A model generated the notes under the pieces. That model was not told the origin of the DNA and searched no databases. It saw only the letters and a program-made list of their open reading frames with translations. A program made the translations under genes and the position numbers. Below, in pieces: positions 42,438 to 51,760 of a stretch of 64,000 nucleotides of DNA. The number at the start of each line of letters is the position of its first letter. The first letter of the stretch is position 1. Source of the DNA: an uncultured Prevotellaceae bacterium (lineage in GTDB: Bacteria; Bacteroidota; Bacteroidia; Bacteroidales; Bacteroidaceae); the NCBI GenBank assembly GCA_900314985.1, contig OMXL01000002.1, positions 1 through 64,000 of the forward strand, written 5' to 3'.

Positions 42438-43289
42438 ATGAGTACAGTTATCTATCCATCGCCCATTTTCGGGCCTATCCATAGCCGCCGACTCGGCATC
42501 TCGCTGGGCATCAACCTGCAACCTGCCGACGGCAAGGTATGCACCTTCGACTGCATCTACTGCGAGTGTGGATTCAATAGCGACCACCGCCCCACCCTTC
42601 CCCGTCCGTCGCGCCAGCTGGTGGCACAGAAGTTGGAAGAGCAGCTGCAGAAGATGGTGGCCGAAGGGCAGTTGCCCGACGTGCTGACCTTTGCCGGCAA
42701 TGGCGAGCCCACCGGCCATCCCCACTTTGCTGAGATCATCGACGATACCATCCGTCTGCGCGACCAGTACTGTCCCAATGCCAAGGTCTGCGTACTCAGC
42801 AACTCCACCATGATTCACCGTCCAGAGGTGCACGATGCCCTGATGCGTGTCGACGACAACATTCTGAAGCTCGACACCGTGGACCCCACCTATATTAATA
42901 AGGTAGATCGCCCCACCGGCCACTACGATGTCCAGCAAATCATCGAACACATGAAAAGCTTCCATGGTCACATCATCATCCAGACGATGTTTATGCGAGG
43001 AACTCTCAATGTTCAAAGTTCAAAGTTCAAAGTTCAAAGTTCAACGTTCAAAGTTCAAAGTTCAAAGTTCAAAGTTCAAAGTTCAAAGTTCAATGTCGAC
43101 AACACTGGTGAGGAATTTGTGAGTCCTTGGCTGGAAGTCGTCAAGCAAATCAAGCCTCAGCAGGTGATGGTATACACCATCGACCGTGAGACGCCTGCCC
43201 AAGGATTAGAAAAAGCCAGTCGCGAACAGCTTGACGCCATCCGCGACCGTGTTATTGCAGCAGGCATACCTTGTACTGCCAGCTACTGA
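42438..43289 (+). CDS. Radical SAM protein with a 12-unit in-frame heptamer tract
   Basis: A 283-residue protein with the radical SAM motif CTFDCIYCECG (first Cys near 34, CxxxCxxC) and a GNGEPTGHP motif, typical of the MoaA-like wyosine-related subfamily found as a single gene in Bacteroidota. Substrate is unknown. I start at the ATG at 42438, eight bases after a TACTTTTG element; an upstream start would lie inside the promoter repeat. Residues 192-219 (28 residues, period FKVQSSK) are encoded by 12 tandem heptamers at 43011-43094. Because 7 is not divisible by 3, gain or loss of units not in threes shifts the frame. Confidence 0.85.
   Translation: MSTVIYPSPIFGPIHSRRLGISLGINLQPADGKVCTFDCIYCECGFNSDHRPTLPRPSRQLVAQKLEEQLQKMVAEGQLPDVLTFAGNGEPTGHPHFAEIIDDTIRLRDQYCPNAKVCVLSNSTMIHRPEVHDALMRVDDNILKLDTVDPTYINKVDRPTGHYDVQQIIEHMKSFHGHIIIQTMFMRGTLNVQSSKFKVQSSTFKVQSSKFKVQSSKFNVDNTGEEFVSPWLEVVKQIKPQQVMVYTIDRETPAQGLEKASREQLDAIRDRVIAAGIPCTASY
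43011..43094. repeat. Heptamer tract GTTCAAA x12 inside the radical SAM gene
   Basis: Twelve contiguous 7-bp units (ten gttcaaa, one gttcaac at 43039-43045, one gttcaat at the end), 84 bp in all. The flanking codons join in frame if the tract is removed. Confidence 0.95.
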
Positions 43290-43321
43290 TTGATTTCGAC
43301 CTGCTATCAGTACGAAACGCT

Positions 43322-44803
43322 TTATTCTTGCTGATTTCTCTGGTCAATGATTGCCTTAAGCATCTCCCACGTCATGTCCTTGCTTGCCATTTCATCGAAT
43401 TGGTTATACATCCACTGGGTGGGGAAAAACATATTGGCGTCCATCCACAGAGCCCAGCCAGTACGGCGATTGAAGGCCGAAGGGAAATAGCTCTCTGCCA
43501 CCGTAAATGTACCCTTTGTGGGGTAATGAAGGAGATCATGATACGGAAGCATCACTGATAGGTAGAACTCCTTCAGCTTCGACGAAGGTCTGGCGCCATC
43601 CCATCGCTGAATGACGGATTCATCCATATAGCTTATGGCTGTGTTGGCATAGTCCGACAGTTCCGGATCGTTGATGGCTGCTGCCACAGTCTTTATGTAC
43701 TGCTTCAAGTCTATCAGATATGTATAGCTGTCATAGCTATATGAATAGGCGCAAGCTGTCATAGCCTGTTTCTTTTGCTCCTCAGAGAGTTTCGGATAAA
43801 TCTCCAACAGGCGGTCTACAAAGAGGGTGATATAGTTGTTCACATCTATCAGATCGTCAGAACGGATGATTTTGAAATCGAGATTGTTCGCATCCATATC
43901 GGGCCAGGCCTCTTGGGGGATGCCTTTCCTTTCGTCATAGAGGCATTTCAGATCCACAAACATATCCTTGGCCGTATTTTCAAAGTCGTAGCTTGTCGAC
44001 TTTTTCAGTTTGTCAACCAAGGAAACCACAGGGTCACCGAAAGACAGCAAGACGTGCGAGGAGACAAAGAAGTAGTCGGCATACTGCTGCACCTCGGTGA
44101 GTGTCTCGATATTGCCCATCAGACAATTATGGAACATCAGGCACTGGAAATGCAAGTTGCTGGAAGTCGCCAAAGCGTCAGCAAACTGATACATGTTCAT
44201 GCCCTTGCCCTCCAAGGTCTCATCGTAGAGGACACCTCTGGTAATCATATTGTCAGGACGGTCGTTGACAATGTCATAGCCTGCCCCATGCCCCCACAAT
44301 ACAAGGATATAGTTGTCTGCAGGAGCATCGTTCTTGAGATTTCTAAGGATATCCGACAGACACAGGGAATCATAAAGACGATACTCAGGGGCTTGGATAG
44401 CGGAAGTCTCGTGTAGCTGGGTAAGGTCCGTCTTGTTGGTCAGTTCAAACAGTACCAGATCGTTGGGCTTACCATACCTGCCGCTGAATTTCTCGCTCTC
44501 TTTTCCGTACTTATACATCACCAGCACACGGACATTGGTACTGTCGTCAAGCATCGGCTTGAGTTTGTCCCAAGTATTCTCGATAACCATATCCATACGT
44601 CCACCCGCATTACCATAGATAAGAACGGTATAGCGTGCACGGTCGCGTTTCACATCAGTACCGGGTGTTTGCTCTTTTGGTGCCTTATCATCATCATCCG
44701 AGGAGCACGAAGTGCACACACCTACACCGCAGAGAACAACGGAGAATACCAATTGTCTCATAGCGGTCATCAACGAATTCATCATTTTCTTCTTCATAGC
44801 CAT
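43322..44803 (-). CDS. Clostripain-family (C11) cysteine protease lipoprotein
   Basis: A 493-residue protein with a signal peptide and lipobox (VGVCTSC, lipidated Cys33), an Asp-rich spacer and a peptidase C11 domain (about 55-400). The catalytic pair is His172 in LVLWGHGAGYD and Cys227 in MFHNCLMGNIET. C11 proteases cut after Arg or Lys and often mature themselves by cutting an internal Lys/Arg; several basic sites lie between the two residues. As a lipoprotein it is on the outer or inner membrane, possibly surface exposed. It lies 11 bp after lpxA on the same strand. Confidence 0.9.
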   Translation of the reverse strand: MAMKKKMMNSLMTAMRQLVFSVVLCGVGVCTSCSSDDDDKAPKEQTPGTDVKRDRARYTVLIYGNAGGRMDMVIENTWDKLKPMLDDSTNVRVLVMYKYGKESEKFSGRYGKPNDLVLFELTNKTDLTQLHETSAIQAPEYRLYDSLCLSDILRNLKNDAPADNYILVLWGHGAGYDIVNDRPDNMITRGVLYDETLEGKGMNMYQFADALATSSNLHFQCLMFHNCLMGNIETLTEVQQYADYFFVSSHVLLSFGDPVVSLVDKLKKSTSYDFENTAKDMFVDLKCLYDERKGIPQEAWPDMDANNLDFKIIRSDDLIDVNNYITLFVDRLLEIYPKLSEEQKKQAMTACAYSYSYDSYTYLIDLKQYIKTVAAAINDPELSDYANTAISYMDESVIQRWDGARPSSKLKEFYLSVMLPYHDLLHYPTKGTFTVAESYFPSAFNRRTGWALWMDANMFFPTQWMYNQFDEMASKDMTWEMLKAIIDQRNQQE

Positions 44804-44814
44804 CGTATTCCTAA

Positions 44815-45600
44815 TTAATAGACTTTCTTAGAAAGGATGCCTGCCTGTGTGGTCTTCAGGAACTCGACGATATGGTCAATCTGTGGACCAGAGGGCACCT
44901 GCTCCTCAATCTGCAGGATGGCATCGAGCAGAGAGCCACCACCATTGAATACCAGACGGTAGGCGTTGGCAATGTGCTTGAGCACCTTCTCGTCGACACC
45001 ATGCTGGCGACCAACGGTGAAGTTGACGCCACCATACTGGCCCTTACGGGTGGCAATAACATAAGGTGGGATATCCTGCGAGAAGGTGGTACCTGCCTGA
45101 ATCATCGAACCCATACCAACACGCGTCTTGGCATTCTCGATGACGCTGGAGGAGAAGATGACGTGGTCTTCGATGATGCAGTCGCCGGCAATCTTCGTAC
45201 CATAGCCGAAGACGCAGCCGTTGCCTACCTTGGTGTCGTGTGAGATGTGGGCACCTTCCATCAGCACGTTCTCGTTGCCAAGAACGGTCTGGCCACCAGT
45301 ATGTGTGGCACGGTTGATGACGACATTCTCGCGGATGACATTACCATCACCGATGATACACTCCGACTTCTCGCCACGGAACTCGAAGTCCTGTGGCAGG
45401 GCACCGATGACAGCACCCTGATGCACCTTATTTCTCTTACCCATGCGCGTGCCAGAGCAGATGCTGACAAAGGGGAAGATGACACAGCCATCGCCTATCT
45501 CTACATCGTCTTCGATATAGGCGAAGGGGAATATCTTTACGTTGTCGCCGATTTTAGCCTTTGGGCTTACCTCAGCTTTTGGGGATATTTCACTAGCCAT
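44815..45600 (-). CDS. lpxA: LpxA-type acyl-ACP--UDP-GlcNAc O-acyltransferase
   Basis: A 261-residue left-handed beta-helix protein with hexapeptide repeats (about 10-185) and a helical C-terminus. The LpxA landmarks are visible: ALPQDFEFRGEKSE, VIRENVVINRATHTGGQT, and SHDTKVG with the catalytic-type His. It adds a 3-hydroxyacyl chain to UDP-GlcNAc in lipid A synthesis. In Bacteroidota the main lpxA often follows an lpxC-fabZ fusion; that is not so here, so this may be a second copy or a related acyltransferase. Confidence 0.8.
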   Translation of the reverse strand: MASEISPKAEVSPKAKIGDNVKIFPFAYIEDDVEIGDGCVIFPFVSICSGTRMGKRNKVHQGAVIGALPQDFEFRGEKSECIIGDGNVIRENVVINRATHTGGQTVLGNENVLMEGAHISHDTKVGNGCVFGYGTKIAGDCIIEDHVIFSSSVIENAKTRVGMGSMIQAGTTFSQDIPPYVIATRKGQYGGVNFTVGRQHGVDEKVLKHIANAYRLVFNGGGSLLDAILQIEEQVPSGPQIDHIVEFLKTTQAGILSKKVY

Positions 45601-45606
45601 AAATAA

Positions 45607-45634
45607 TTCTCAATTTTCAATTCTCAATTCTCAA
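45607..45634. repeat. Heptamer tract TTCTCAA x4
   Basis: Units ttctcaa, ttttcaa, ttctcaa, ttctcaa just upstream of lpxA, in the gap to the efflux gene. Confidence 0.9.
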
Positions 45635-45638
45635 TTAC

Positions 45639-47087
45639 TTATTTGCCTCCTCCACCTAATGCAGTATAGAGGCTAACCACTGCCTGCATCTTGTTGAAGT
45701 CGTCGGTGACCTTAGAGAGCTGGGCAGAGAGCAGCTGGGTCTGGGCGGTGAGCACCTCTAAGTAGCTGGAGCCCTTGCTCTCGTAGAGTGCGCGGGTGTC
45801 TTCTACATTCTTGGTGAGCACCTCTACACGCTGGGCTTCCAACTTCGAGTTAGCATCGTAGCCATTGTAGTTGACCAGAGCGTTAGACACCTCGTTACCT
45901 GCCTGCAGAATGCTGTTCTGCCAGGTATTGAAAGCCTGCTCATACTTCAACTTAGACACCTTCAGATTGGCAGTCAGGGCACCACGCATAAAGATGGGCT
46001 GAGTGAGGTTGCCAAACAAGGTAGTGAGCCACTTGCCTGGAGTCAGCGCGCCATTGCTGTTGGTGAAGGCTGCTGAGGCACCGATAGTGACAGAGGGATA
46101 GAACTGTGAACGAGCAGTCTGGATGTCATGGAAGCAGGCAGCGAGCTGCATCTCGGCATTATGCACGTCGGGACGGTTCTGCAACAGAGCAACACCGACA
46201 CCGGTAGCAAACTCTGCAGGCAGCGACTGGGCCTCCAAAGTAGAACGGGAAATCTGCTGACCAGCCTGTCCGATGAGCAGACAGAGGGCATTCTCGGTAG
46301 AGCGAATCTGACGACGGAAGTCGTTGGCCTGCGTCTGTGTGGACAGATAGGCAGCCTCAGCACTCTGTACGCTGGTAGAGCGAACACGACCGAGTGTGAA
46401 CTGCTGCTGCATCATCTCCCACGTCTCCTTAGCCATATCGCCCATCTCGGTAACGATAGCCAACTGCTTGTCGAGCATCAGCAAGGTGTAGTAGGCATTG
46501 GCGATGCCGCTGACAATCTGTGCACGGACTGCCATCTGGTAGTCTTTCATGCCCAACAGCTTCATCTGGGTAGAACGCTTCTGCGACAGGATGTTGCCGA
46601 AGAGATCTACAGTCCAGCTGGCAGCCACAGGAATAGAGTATGACTTAGTCGTTACTGACGGATCAGTGTAGAGCGTAGAGATAGAACCCATCGGACTGGA
46701 AGAACCAATCTGGATGGCAGGCAGGAAGGCCAGCTTAGAGGCCTTCAGCATGGTCTCGTACATCTGTACATTGAGCACAGCATTCTGCAGGTTGGCATTC
46801 TTCTGCAAGCCCTGCTCGATGAGTGCCTGCAACTGTGGGTCGGTGAATACGCTGCGCCAAGGCAGGTTACCAAACGAGGCAGTATCCTGTACAGCCAGCG
46901 TGTCACGGTCAGACAGCACGTCGCGGATAAGTCCCTGTGTCTCTACATTGTCAGGGCGCTCGTACTTATTATATAGTCCGCAACTGCTGAGGAGCAAGCA
47001 CAATAGCAGACCCACCCCCAGGCCCCTCCCTGTATGGAGGGGAGTAGTTACTTTGTTCCTTGATATTATATTCATATTTCTTTTCAT
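45639..47087 (-). CDS. RND efflux outer-membrane lipoprotein (OMF, NodT type)
   Basis: A 482-residue TolC/OprM-like protein with a lipobox (LLSSCG, Cys about 36) and two repeats of the outer-membrane factor domain (about 75-270 and 280-470). It forms the trimeric channel of the tripartite pump encoded upstream. The signal peptide contains an insert, TPLHTGRGLGVG, encoded by a C-rich/G-rich palindrome (47009-47042), between the basic N-region and the hydrophobic core. It is the last gene of the efflux operon. Confidence 0.93.
   Translation of the reverse strand: MKRNMNIISRNKVTTPLHTGRGLGVGLLLCLLLSSCGLYNKYERPDNVETQGLIRDVLSDRDTLAVQDTASFGNLPWRSVFTDPQLQALIEQGLQKNANLQNAVLNVQMYETMLKASKLAFLPAIQIGSSSPMGSISTLYTDPSVTTKSYSIPVAASWTVDLFGNILSQKRSTQMKLLGMKDYQMAVRAQIVSGIANAYYTLLMLDKQLAIVTEMGDMAKETWEMMQQQFTLGRVRSTSVQSAEAAYLSTQTQANDFRRQIRSTENALCLLIGQAGQQISRSTLEAQSLPAEFATGVGVALLQNRPDVHNAEMQLAACFHDIQTARSQFYPSVTIGASAAFTNSNGALTPGKWLTTLFGNLTQPIFMRGALTANLKVSKLKYEQAFNTWQNSILQAGNEVSNALVNYNGYDANSKLEAQRVEVLTKNVEDTRALYESKGSSYLEVLTAQTQLLSAQLSKVTDDFNKMQAVVSLYTALGGGGK
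47009..47042. repeat. C-rich palindrome in the OMF signal peptide
   Basis: cccctcc (47023-47029) and ggagggg (47036-47042) flank ctgtat; a cccaccccc tail lies at 47011-47019. It is translated in frame. Confidence 0.75.
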
Positions 47088-47104
47088 TAATGATTCATTT
47101 CATT

Positions 47105-47134
47105 CCCCTCCCTCGCAGGGAGGGGTTAGGGGTG
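47105..47134. repeat. C-rich palindrome in the RND-OMF gap
   Basis: cccctccct (47105-47113) and agggagggg (47117-47125) form a 9-bp stem, followed by ttaggggtg. It is in opposite orientation to the copy 60 bp away inside the OMF gene. Confidence 0.75.
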
Positions 47135-47141
47135 AGTCCTT

Positions 47142-50100
47142 TTATTTCTCCAATTCGTAATCCACTGGTTTGTGAGCATATTGCGAAATCTCGGTAGCCA
47201 TATCGGCCTGCTCCTCATCCTCGAACTTCATCGGAGAGAACTTCTCCTGCAAGCTCTGGAAGATAACGAAGAGACCGGGCACTACCAGTACCTGCAACAA
47301 GGTACCTATCAACATACCACCAACGGCAGCAGCACCCAGCGTCTGGTTACCATTCTTGCCGACGCCAGAGGCGAACATCATAGGCAACAGACCGACAACC
47401 ATAGCCAGAGAGGTCATCAAGATAGGACGCAGACGGGCAGCGGCACCCAGCACGGCAGCCCATGAGATGGCCATACCCAGACGACGGCGCTCCAAGGCGA
47501 ACTGTACGATAAGGATGGCGTTCTTAGCCAACAAACCAATCAGCATAATCAATGAGATCTGCATATAGATATCGTTGGCGTGGCCAAAGAGTATCGTGAA
47601 GAGGAAACAACCAGCCAAGCCGAAAGGTACAGAGAGTACGACCGACAACGGCAGGATGTACGATTCATACTGTGCTGACAAGATCAGGTAGATGAAGATA
47701 AAGCACAGCAAGAAGATGAGCGCCGTAGAGTTGGTAGCCTTAGCCTCCTCACGTGTCAGACCCTGATAGTCATAGGTGTAGCCCTGCGGCAGCATCTCGG
47801 CAGCTACATCCTGAGCGGCCTTGATGGCCTCACCAGTAGAATAGCCGTCGGCCACTGTTGCCGTCACGTTGATAGACGTAAACAGATTGAAACGGTTGAT
47901 GTTGCTGGGGCCGTAGACACGTTCCAGACGACAGAACTCCTGAACAGGCGACATACCTCCTGGGGTGCGTACATAGATACTGTTCAACGACTCAGGTGTC
48001 ATACGAGTCTCAGGTGAGCCCTGTATCATCACACGGTATAACTTACCATAAGCGTTGAAGTTGGAAGCATACATACCACCATAGTATCCCTGCAACGTTG
48101 AGAGAACGGTAGAGGGTGACACACCTGCCTGCTTACACTTGGCTACATCCATGTACAGCATGTACTGCGGATAGTTCGGGTTGTAAGAGGTCTGGGCTGT
48201 CTGGAATTCAGGACGCTTGTTCAACTCGGCCAGATAGTCCTTGACGATGCCAAAGAACTTGTCCAGCGAACCACCCGTACGGTCCTGCATCACCAGCGAT
48301 ACACCACTATTGGCAGAGAATCCAGGAATCATAGGCGGTGCGAAGGCCAGAATCTGTGCATCCTTGATATGGGCTGTCTTGATAAATATCTGAGCAACGA
48401 CACCCGTTGCGCTCTGTGGGTCAAGGAAGAAGCGGTAGATACCGTCGCCCTGCCACAGTCCGCTGAGCTTCCAGAAGAATCCATGCTGGCGTTCAGAGAA
48501 GGGCTTCAGTTTGATAATGAACGTTGCCTGGTCTGAACCAGAACCGGCAATGAAGTTATAACCCTGAATCTGCTCACGGTTCTGGATAGCAGGGTCTGCA
48601 GCCAGAATACTATCCACTTGACTAACAACCTGCTTGGTACGCTCTACTGAGGTAGCAGGAGGCATGGAGATAGTACAGAATAGTGTTCCTGTATCCTCGT
48701 CAGGTACCAGACCTGTCTTGGTGGTAAACATCAGTACTACCATTGCCACAATACCGAGAATAACGGTAGAAAGCACAGCAAGCGGCTTACGCACCAGTTT
48801 CTCTACCCTACCCTTATAGCTTCCTAAAAGTTTCTCGTAGGAAGTATTGAAGGACGTATGGAAGCGGTCAACGAGCGACATCTTCTTGGCATGTCCCTCG
48901 GCATCGTGCGGCTTCAGGAAGATAGCACACAGAGCAGGTGACAGTGTCAAGGCGTTCAGTGCCGAGATGAAGATGCTGACAGCCATCGTCACACCAAACT
49001 CACGATAGAACGAACCCGTCGTACCACCGATGAACGATACGGGAACGAACACGGAAGCCATCACCAACGTAATAGAGATGATAGCACCAGAAATCTCGTT
49101 CATGGCGTCGATAGATGCTGTCAATGCCGACTTATAGCCCTGATCCAACTTAGCATGGACAGCCTCAACGACTACGACGGCATCGTCCACCACAATGGCA
49201 ATAGCCAGCAGCAGAGCGGACAGCGTCAGCAGGTTGATAGAGAAGCCCATCACGCTGAGGAAGAAGAAGGTACCAATCAGCGACACAGGCACAGCAATCA
49301 GCGGTATAAGCGTAGAGCGCCAGTCCTGCAGGAACACGTAAATTACGATGAACACTAGGATAAGGGTGAACACCAGCGTGAAGACTACCTCCTCGATAGA
49401 GGCATACAGGAACTCTGTCACGTCATAGTTAATCTTATAAATCATGCCCGGCGGGAAGAGCTTAGCCTGCTCTTCCAGTTCGGCCTTCACCTGCTTGGCA
49501 ATTTCATTAGCGTTAGAACCAGCAATCTGCTGTACCATACCCAGTACAGACGGCAGGTTGTTGTTCTTCATCGATACCGAGTACTGCTGACCACCGAGTT
49601 CAATCTTGGCGACATCCTTCAGTTTCAGCGTCTGTCCGTTGGCATCGCTAGAGATGATGATATTGCCAAACTCTTCAGCAGTCTTCAGACGACCGGTATA
49701 GCGCATAGAATACTCGTAAGCCACATTAGACTGTTCGCCGAAAGAACCAGGAGCGGCCTCGATGTTCTGCTCAGCCAACACAGCACTGATGTCGCTTGGC
49801 ATCAGGTTGTACTGCTTCATCACGTCCGGCTTCAGCCAGATACGCATAGAGTAGGTCTTCAGACCTGGTGACTGCACATCACCAACACCCTGAATACGCT
49901 TGATGGCCGGGATGATGTTAATGTTGTTATAGTTCGTCAGAAACTCGTCATCGTAGCGACCGTCAGAGGTCAGCGAGAACATGATAACCTGAGAAGTCTG
50001 ACGCTTCTGCACCGTCACACCAATACGCGTTACCTCGGCAGGCAACAGAGCCTGAGCCTGCTGTACGCGGTTCTGTACGTTAACGGCACACATATCGGGG

Positions 50101-50396
50101 TTCATACCCTGGCGGAACAGCACACTGATCTGTGCAGAACCGGCACCAGCGGTAGACGAGATATAGTCCATACCTTCCACACCATTGATACTCTCTTCCA
50201 ACGGTGTGATGACCGAGTTCTTTACGGTCTCTGCATCGGCACCAGGATAGCTAGTCCACACCGCCACCGTAGGTGGTGCGATGTTAGGGTACTGCTCAAT
50301 AGGCAGCGATACCAGGCCGATGAAACCCAGCAGGACGATGAGGATAGAAATCACCGTTGACAATACCGGGCGTTTGATAAAATTCGTAAAAGTCAT
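47142..50396 (-). CDS. RND multidrug efflux permease (HAE1/AcrB type)
   Basis: A 1084-residue inner-membrane transporter with 12 membrane segments and two large periplasmic loops. Family landmarks include the N-terminal FIKRPVLSTVISI, AIVVDDAVVVVEAV in TM4 with the paired proton-relay aspartates, and GLLAKNAILIVQFA in TM10 with the conserved Lys. It exports drugs, bile salts or similar compounds with proton antiport, coupled to the MFP and OMF encoded either side. Confidence 0.96.
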   Translation of the reverse strand: MTFTNFIKRPVLSTVISILIVLLGFIGLVSLPIEQYPNIAPPTVAVWTSYPGADAETVKNSVITPLEESINGVEGMDYISSTAGAGSAQISVLFRQGMNPDMCAVNVQNRVQQAQALLPAEVTRIGVTVQKRQTSQVIMFSLTSDGRYDDEFLTNYNNINIIPAIKRIQGVGDVQSPGLKTYSMRIWLKPDVMKQYNLMPSDISAVLAEQNIEAAPGSFGEQSNVAYEYSMRYTGRLKTAEEFGNIIISSDANGQTLKLKDVAKIELGGQQYSVSMKNNNLPSVLGMVQQIAGSNANEIAKQVKAELEEQAKLFPPGMIYKINYDVTEFLYASIEEVVFTLVFTLILVFIVIYVFLQDWRSTLIPLIAVPVSLIGTFFFLSVMGFSINLLTLSALLLAIAIVVDDAVVVVEAVHAKLDQGYKSALTASIDAMNEISGAIISITLVMASVFVPVSFIGGTTGSFYREFGVTMAVSIFISALNALTLSPALCAIFLKPHDAEGHAKKMSLVDRFHTSFNTSYEKLLGSYKGRVEKLVRKPLAVLSTVILGIVAMVVLMFTTKTGLVPDEDTGTLFCTISMPPATSVERTKQVVSQVDSILAADPAIQNREQIQGYNFIAGSGSDQATFIIKLKPFSERQHGFFWKLSGLWQGDGIYRFFLDPQSATGVVAQIFIKTAHIKDAQILAFAPPMIPGFSANSGVSLVMQDRTGGSLDKFFGIVKDYLAELNKRPEFQTAQTSYNPNYPQYMLYMDVAKCKQAGVSPSTVLSTLQGYYGGMYASNFNAYGKLYRVMIQGSPETRMTPESLNSIYVRTPGGMSPVQEFCRLERVYGPSNINRFNLFTSINVTATVADGYSTGEAIKAAQDVAAEMLPQGYTYDYQGLTREEAKATNSTALIFLLCFIFIYLILSAQYESYILPLSVVLSVPFGLAGCFLFTILFGHANDIYMQISLIMLIGLLAKNAILIVQFALERRRLGMAISWAAVLGAAARLRPILMTSLAMVVGLLPMMFASGVGKNGNQTLGAAAVGGMLIGTLLQVLVVPGLFVIFQSLQEKFSPMKFEDEEQADMATEISQYAHKPVDYELEK

Positions 50397-50399
50397 ATT

Positions 50400-50463
50400 A
50401 ATTTACTATTTGACAATTTACAATTTACTATTTGACAATTTACTATTTGACAATTTACAATTT
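50400..50463. repeat. 15-bp tandem repeat in the efflux operon
   Basis: Four 15-bp units (atttactatttgaca and variants) between the adaptor and permease genes. The adaptor stop codon is inside the tract, four bases before the permease start region. Confidence 0.9.
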
Positions 50464-51622
50464 ATTTCTTCATTGCACCTACGATGTCACCAGCACTCAT
50501 AGCCTTTGCCTGCTCGGAGATCTTCTGCTGATAGCGCTCAGGGGTAATGGGTACAATCTCCATGCCGTCGTTCAACTTGGTGATACCATTGGTCACATAC
50601 TTGTCACCAGCCTTCAGACCACCAGTAACGACATAGTTGTTGCCGTCGTTGTGCGGGTCAACCTGGATTTCGGTGTACTTCACCTTGTTATCTTTGCCAA
50701 GGGTATAAACGAACTTCTTGTTCTGCACCTCAGAGACACAACTCAGCGGAATAATAACCACATTAGAGCTGACGCGTGGGATGATAATCGTGCCAGTAGC
50801 TCCGCTCTTCAGCAACTTCTCAGGGTTAGCAAACGAAGCAATCAGCTGAACAGAACCCGTAGCAGCATCGATAACACCACTCATCTTAGTGATGGTACCT
50901 TCACTGCTATAGATGCTACCATCTGCCAATTGCAACTTGACAGGAGGCAGTGAAGACAATCCCTGCTGAGAGATGACCATAGCCTCTTTCTCCGTCACAG
51001 AAAAGTAAGCCTCCATAGACGAAATGTTTGAAACGGTAGTCAAGACATTAGAACCACTTACCAGCGCACCTTTCTTGAAAGGCAGTGTACCTACGACACC
51101 TGCTGCAGGTGACTTGACATAGCAGTAGCTTAATGCCTCCTGAGCAGAAGCCAGTACAGCCTGAGCCTGAGCCAACTGAGCCTGAGCAGACTCATACGTA
51201 TTCTGAGAGGTTTTCAACTCGTAGTCGCCAATCACTCTTTTTTCATGCAACTGCTTGCTATTCTCGTAGGTCAGCTTAGCAGTATTGCACTGCTGCTGAG
51301 CGGCATTGACAGCAGCCTGAGCCTGACGTACCTGAGCCTGATAGGTCTCATTATCAATCACAAACAACACCTGACCGGCACTTACCGTCTGGCCTTCTTT
51401 GACATTAATCTGAGTGAGAAAGCCCTGAGCTTTCGGACGAATCTCTACGTCCTGCACACCTTTAATGGCGGCAGGGTACGTGCTCTGCATGTCAGCACTC
51501 GACGTACCAGCAGTAGTCACGGGGAACTCATTGTCGCCAAATGTCGGGCGGCCACCGCCACCACCACACGAAACAAGCGTTGCAGCAACTGCTGCAAGCA
51601 TTAAAATTTTCTTCATCTTCAT
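50462..51622 (-). CDS. RND periplasmic adaptor (MFP) lipoprotein
   Basis: A 386-residue AcrA-like adaptor. The signal peptide ends in a lipobox (LVSCGGGG, Cys19). A biotinyl-lipoyl half, an alpha-helical hairpin (about 100-165, Gln/Ala-rich), the second lipoyl half, a beta-barrel and the membrane-proximal domain follow. It is the first gene of the adaptor-permease-OMF operon and links the permease to the outer-membrane channel. Confidence 0.95.
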   Translation of the reverse strand: MKMKKILMLAAVAATLVSCGGGGGRPTFGDNEFPVTTAGTSSADMQSTYPAAIKGVQDVEIRPKAQGFLTQINVKEGQTVSAGQVLFVIDNETYQAQVRQAQAAVNAAQQQCNTAKLTYENSKQLHEKRVIGDYELKTSQNTYESAQAQLAQAQAVLASAQEALSYCYVKSPAAGVVGTLPFKKGALVSGSNVLTTVSNISSMEAYFSVTEKEAMVISQQGLSSLPPVKLQLADGSIYSSEGTITKMSGVIDAATGSVQLIASFANPEKLLKSGATGTIIIPRVSSNVVIIPLSCVSEVQNKKFVYTLGKDNKVKYTEIQVDPHNDGNNYVVTGGLKAGDKYVTNGITKLNDGMEIVPITPERYQQKISEQAKAMSAGDIVGAMKK

Positions 51623-51693
51623 ACCTATTTTAATATTATTCGAATAATGCTACGTGTAGAAAACTCAAACACAGTCGTTTAGTTTTCAGGATG

Positions 51694-51736
51694 CAAAAGT
51701 AACAAAAATATTCCGTACCTATATCATTGATATAGG
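51694..51736 (-). promoter_or_regulatory. Efflux operon promoter and operator-like palindrome
   Basis: TACTTTTG (51701-51694) is the -7 element; upstream lies cctatatcattgatatagg (51718-51736), a perfect 9-bp inverted repeat with one central base, covering the expected -33 position. The operon is probably controlled by a dimeric repressor or activator; no regulator gene is adjacent. Confidence 0.65.
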
Positions 51737-51760
51737 ATTATACATGATATTTAACAAAGT

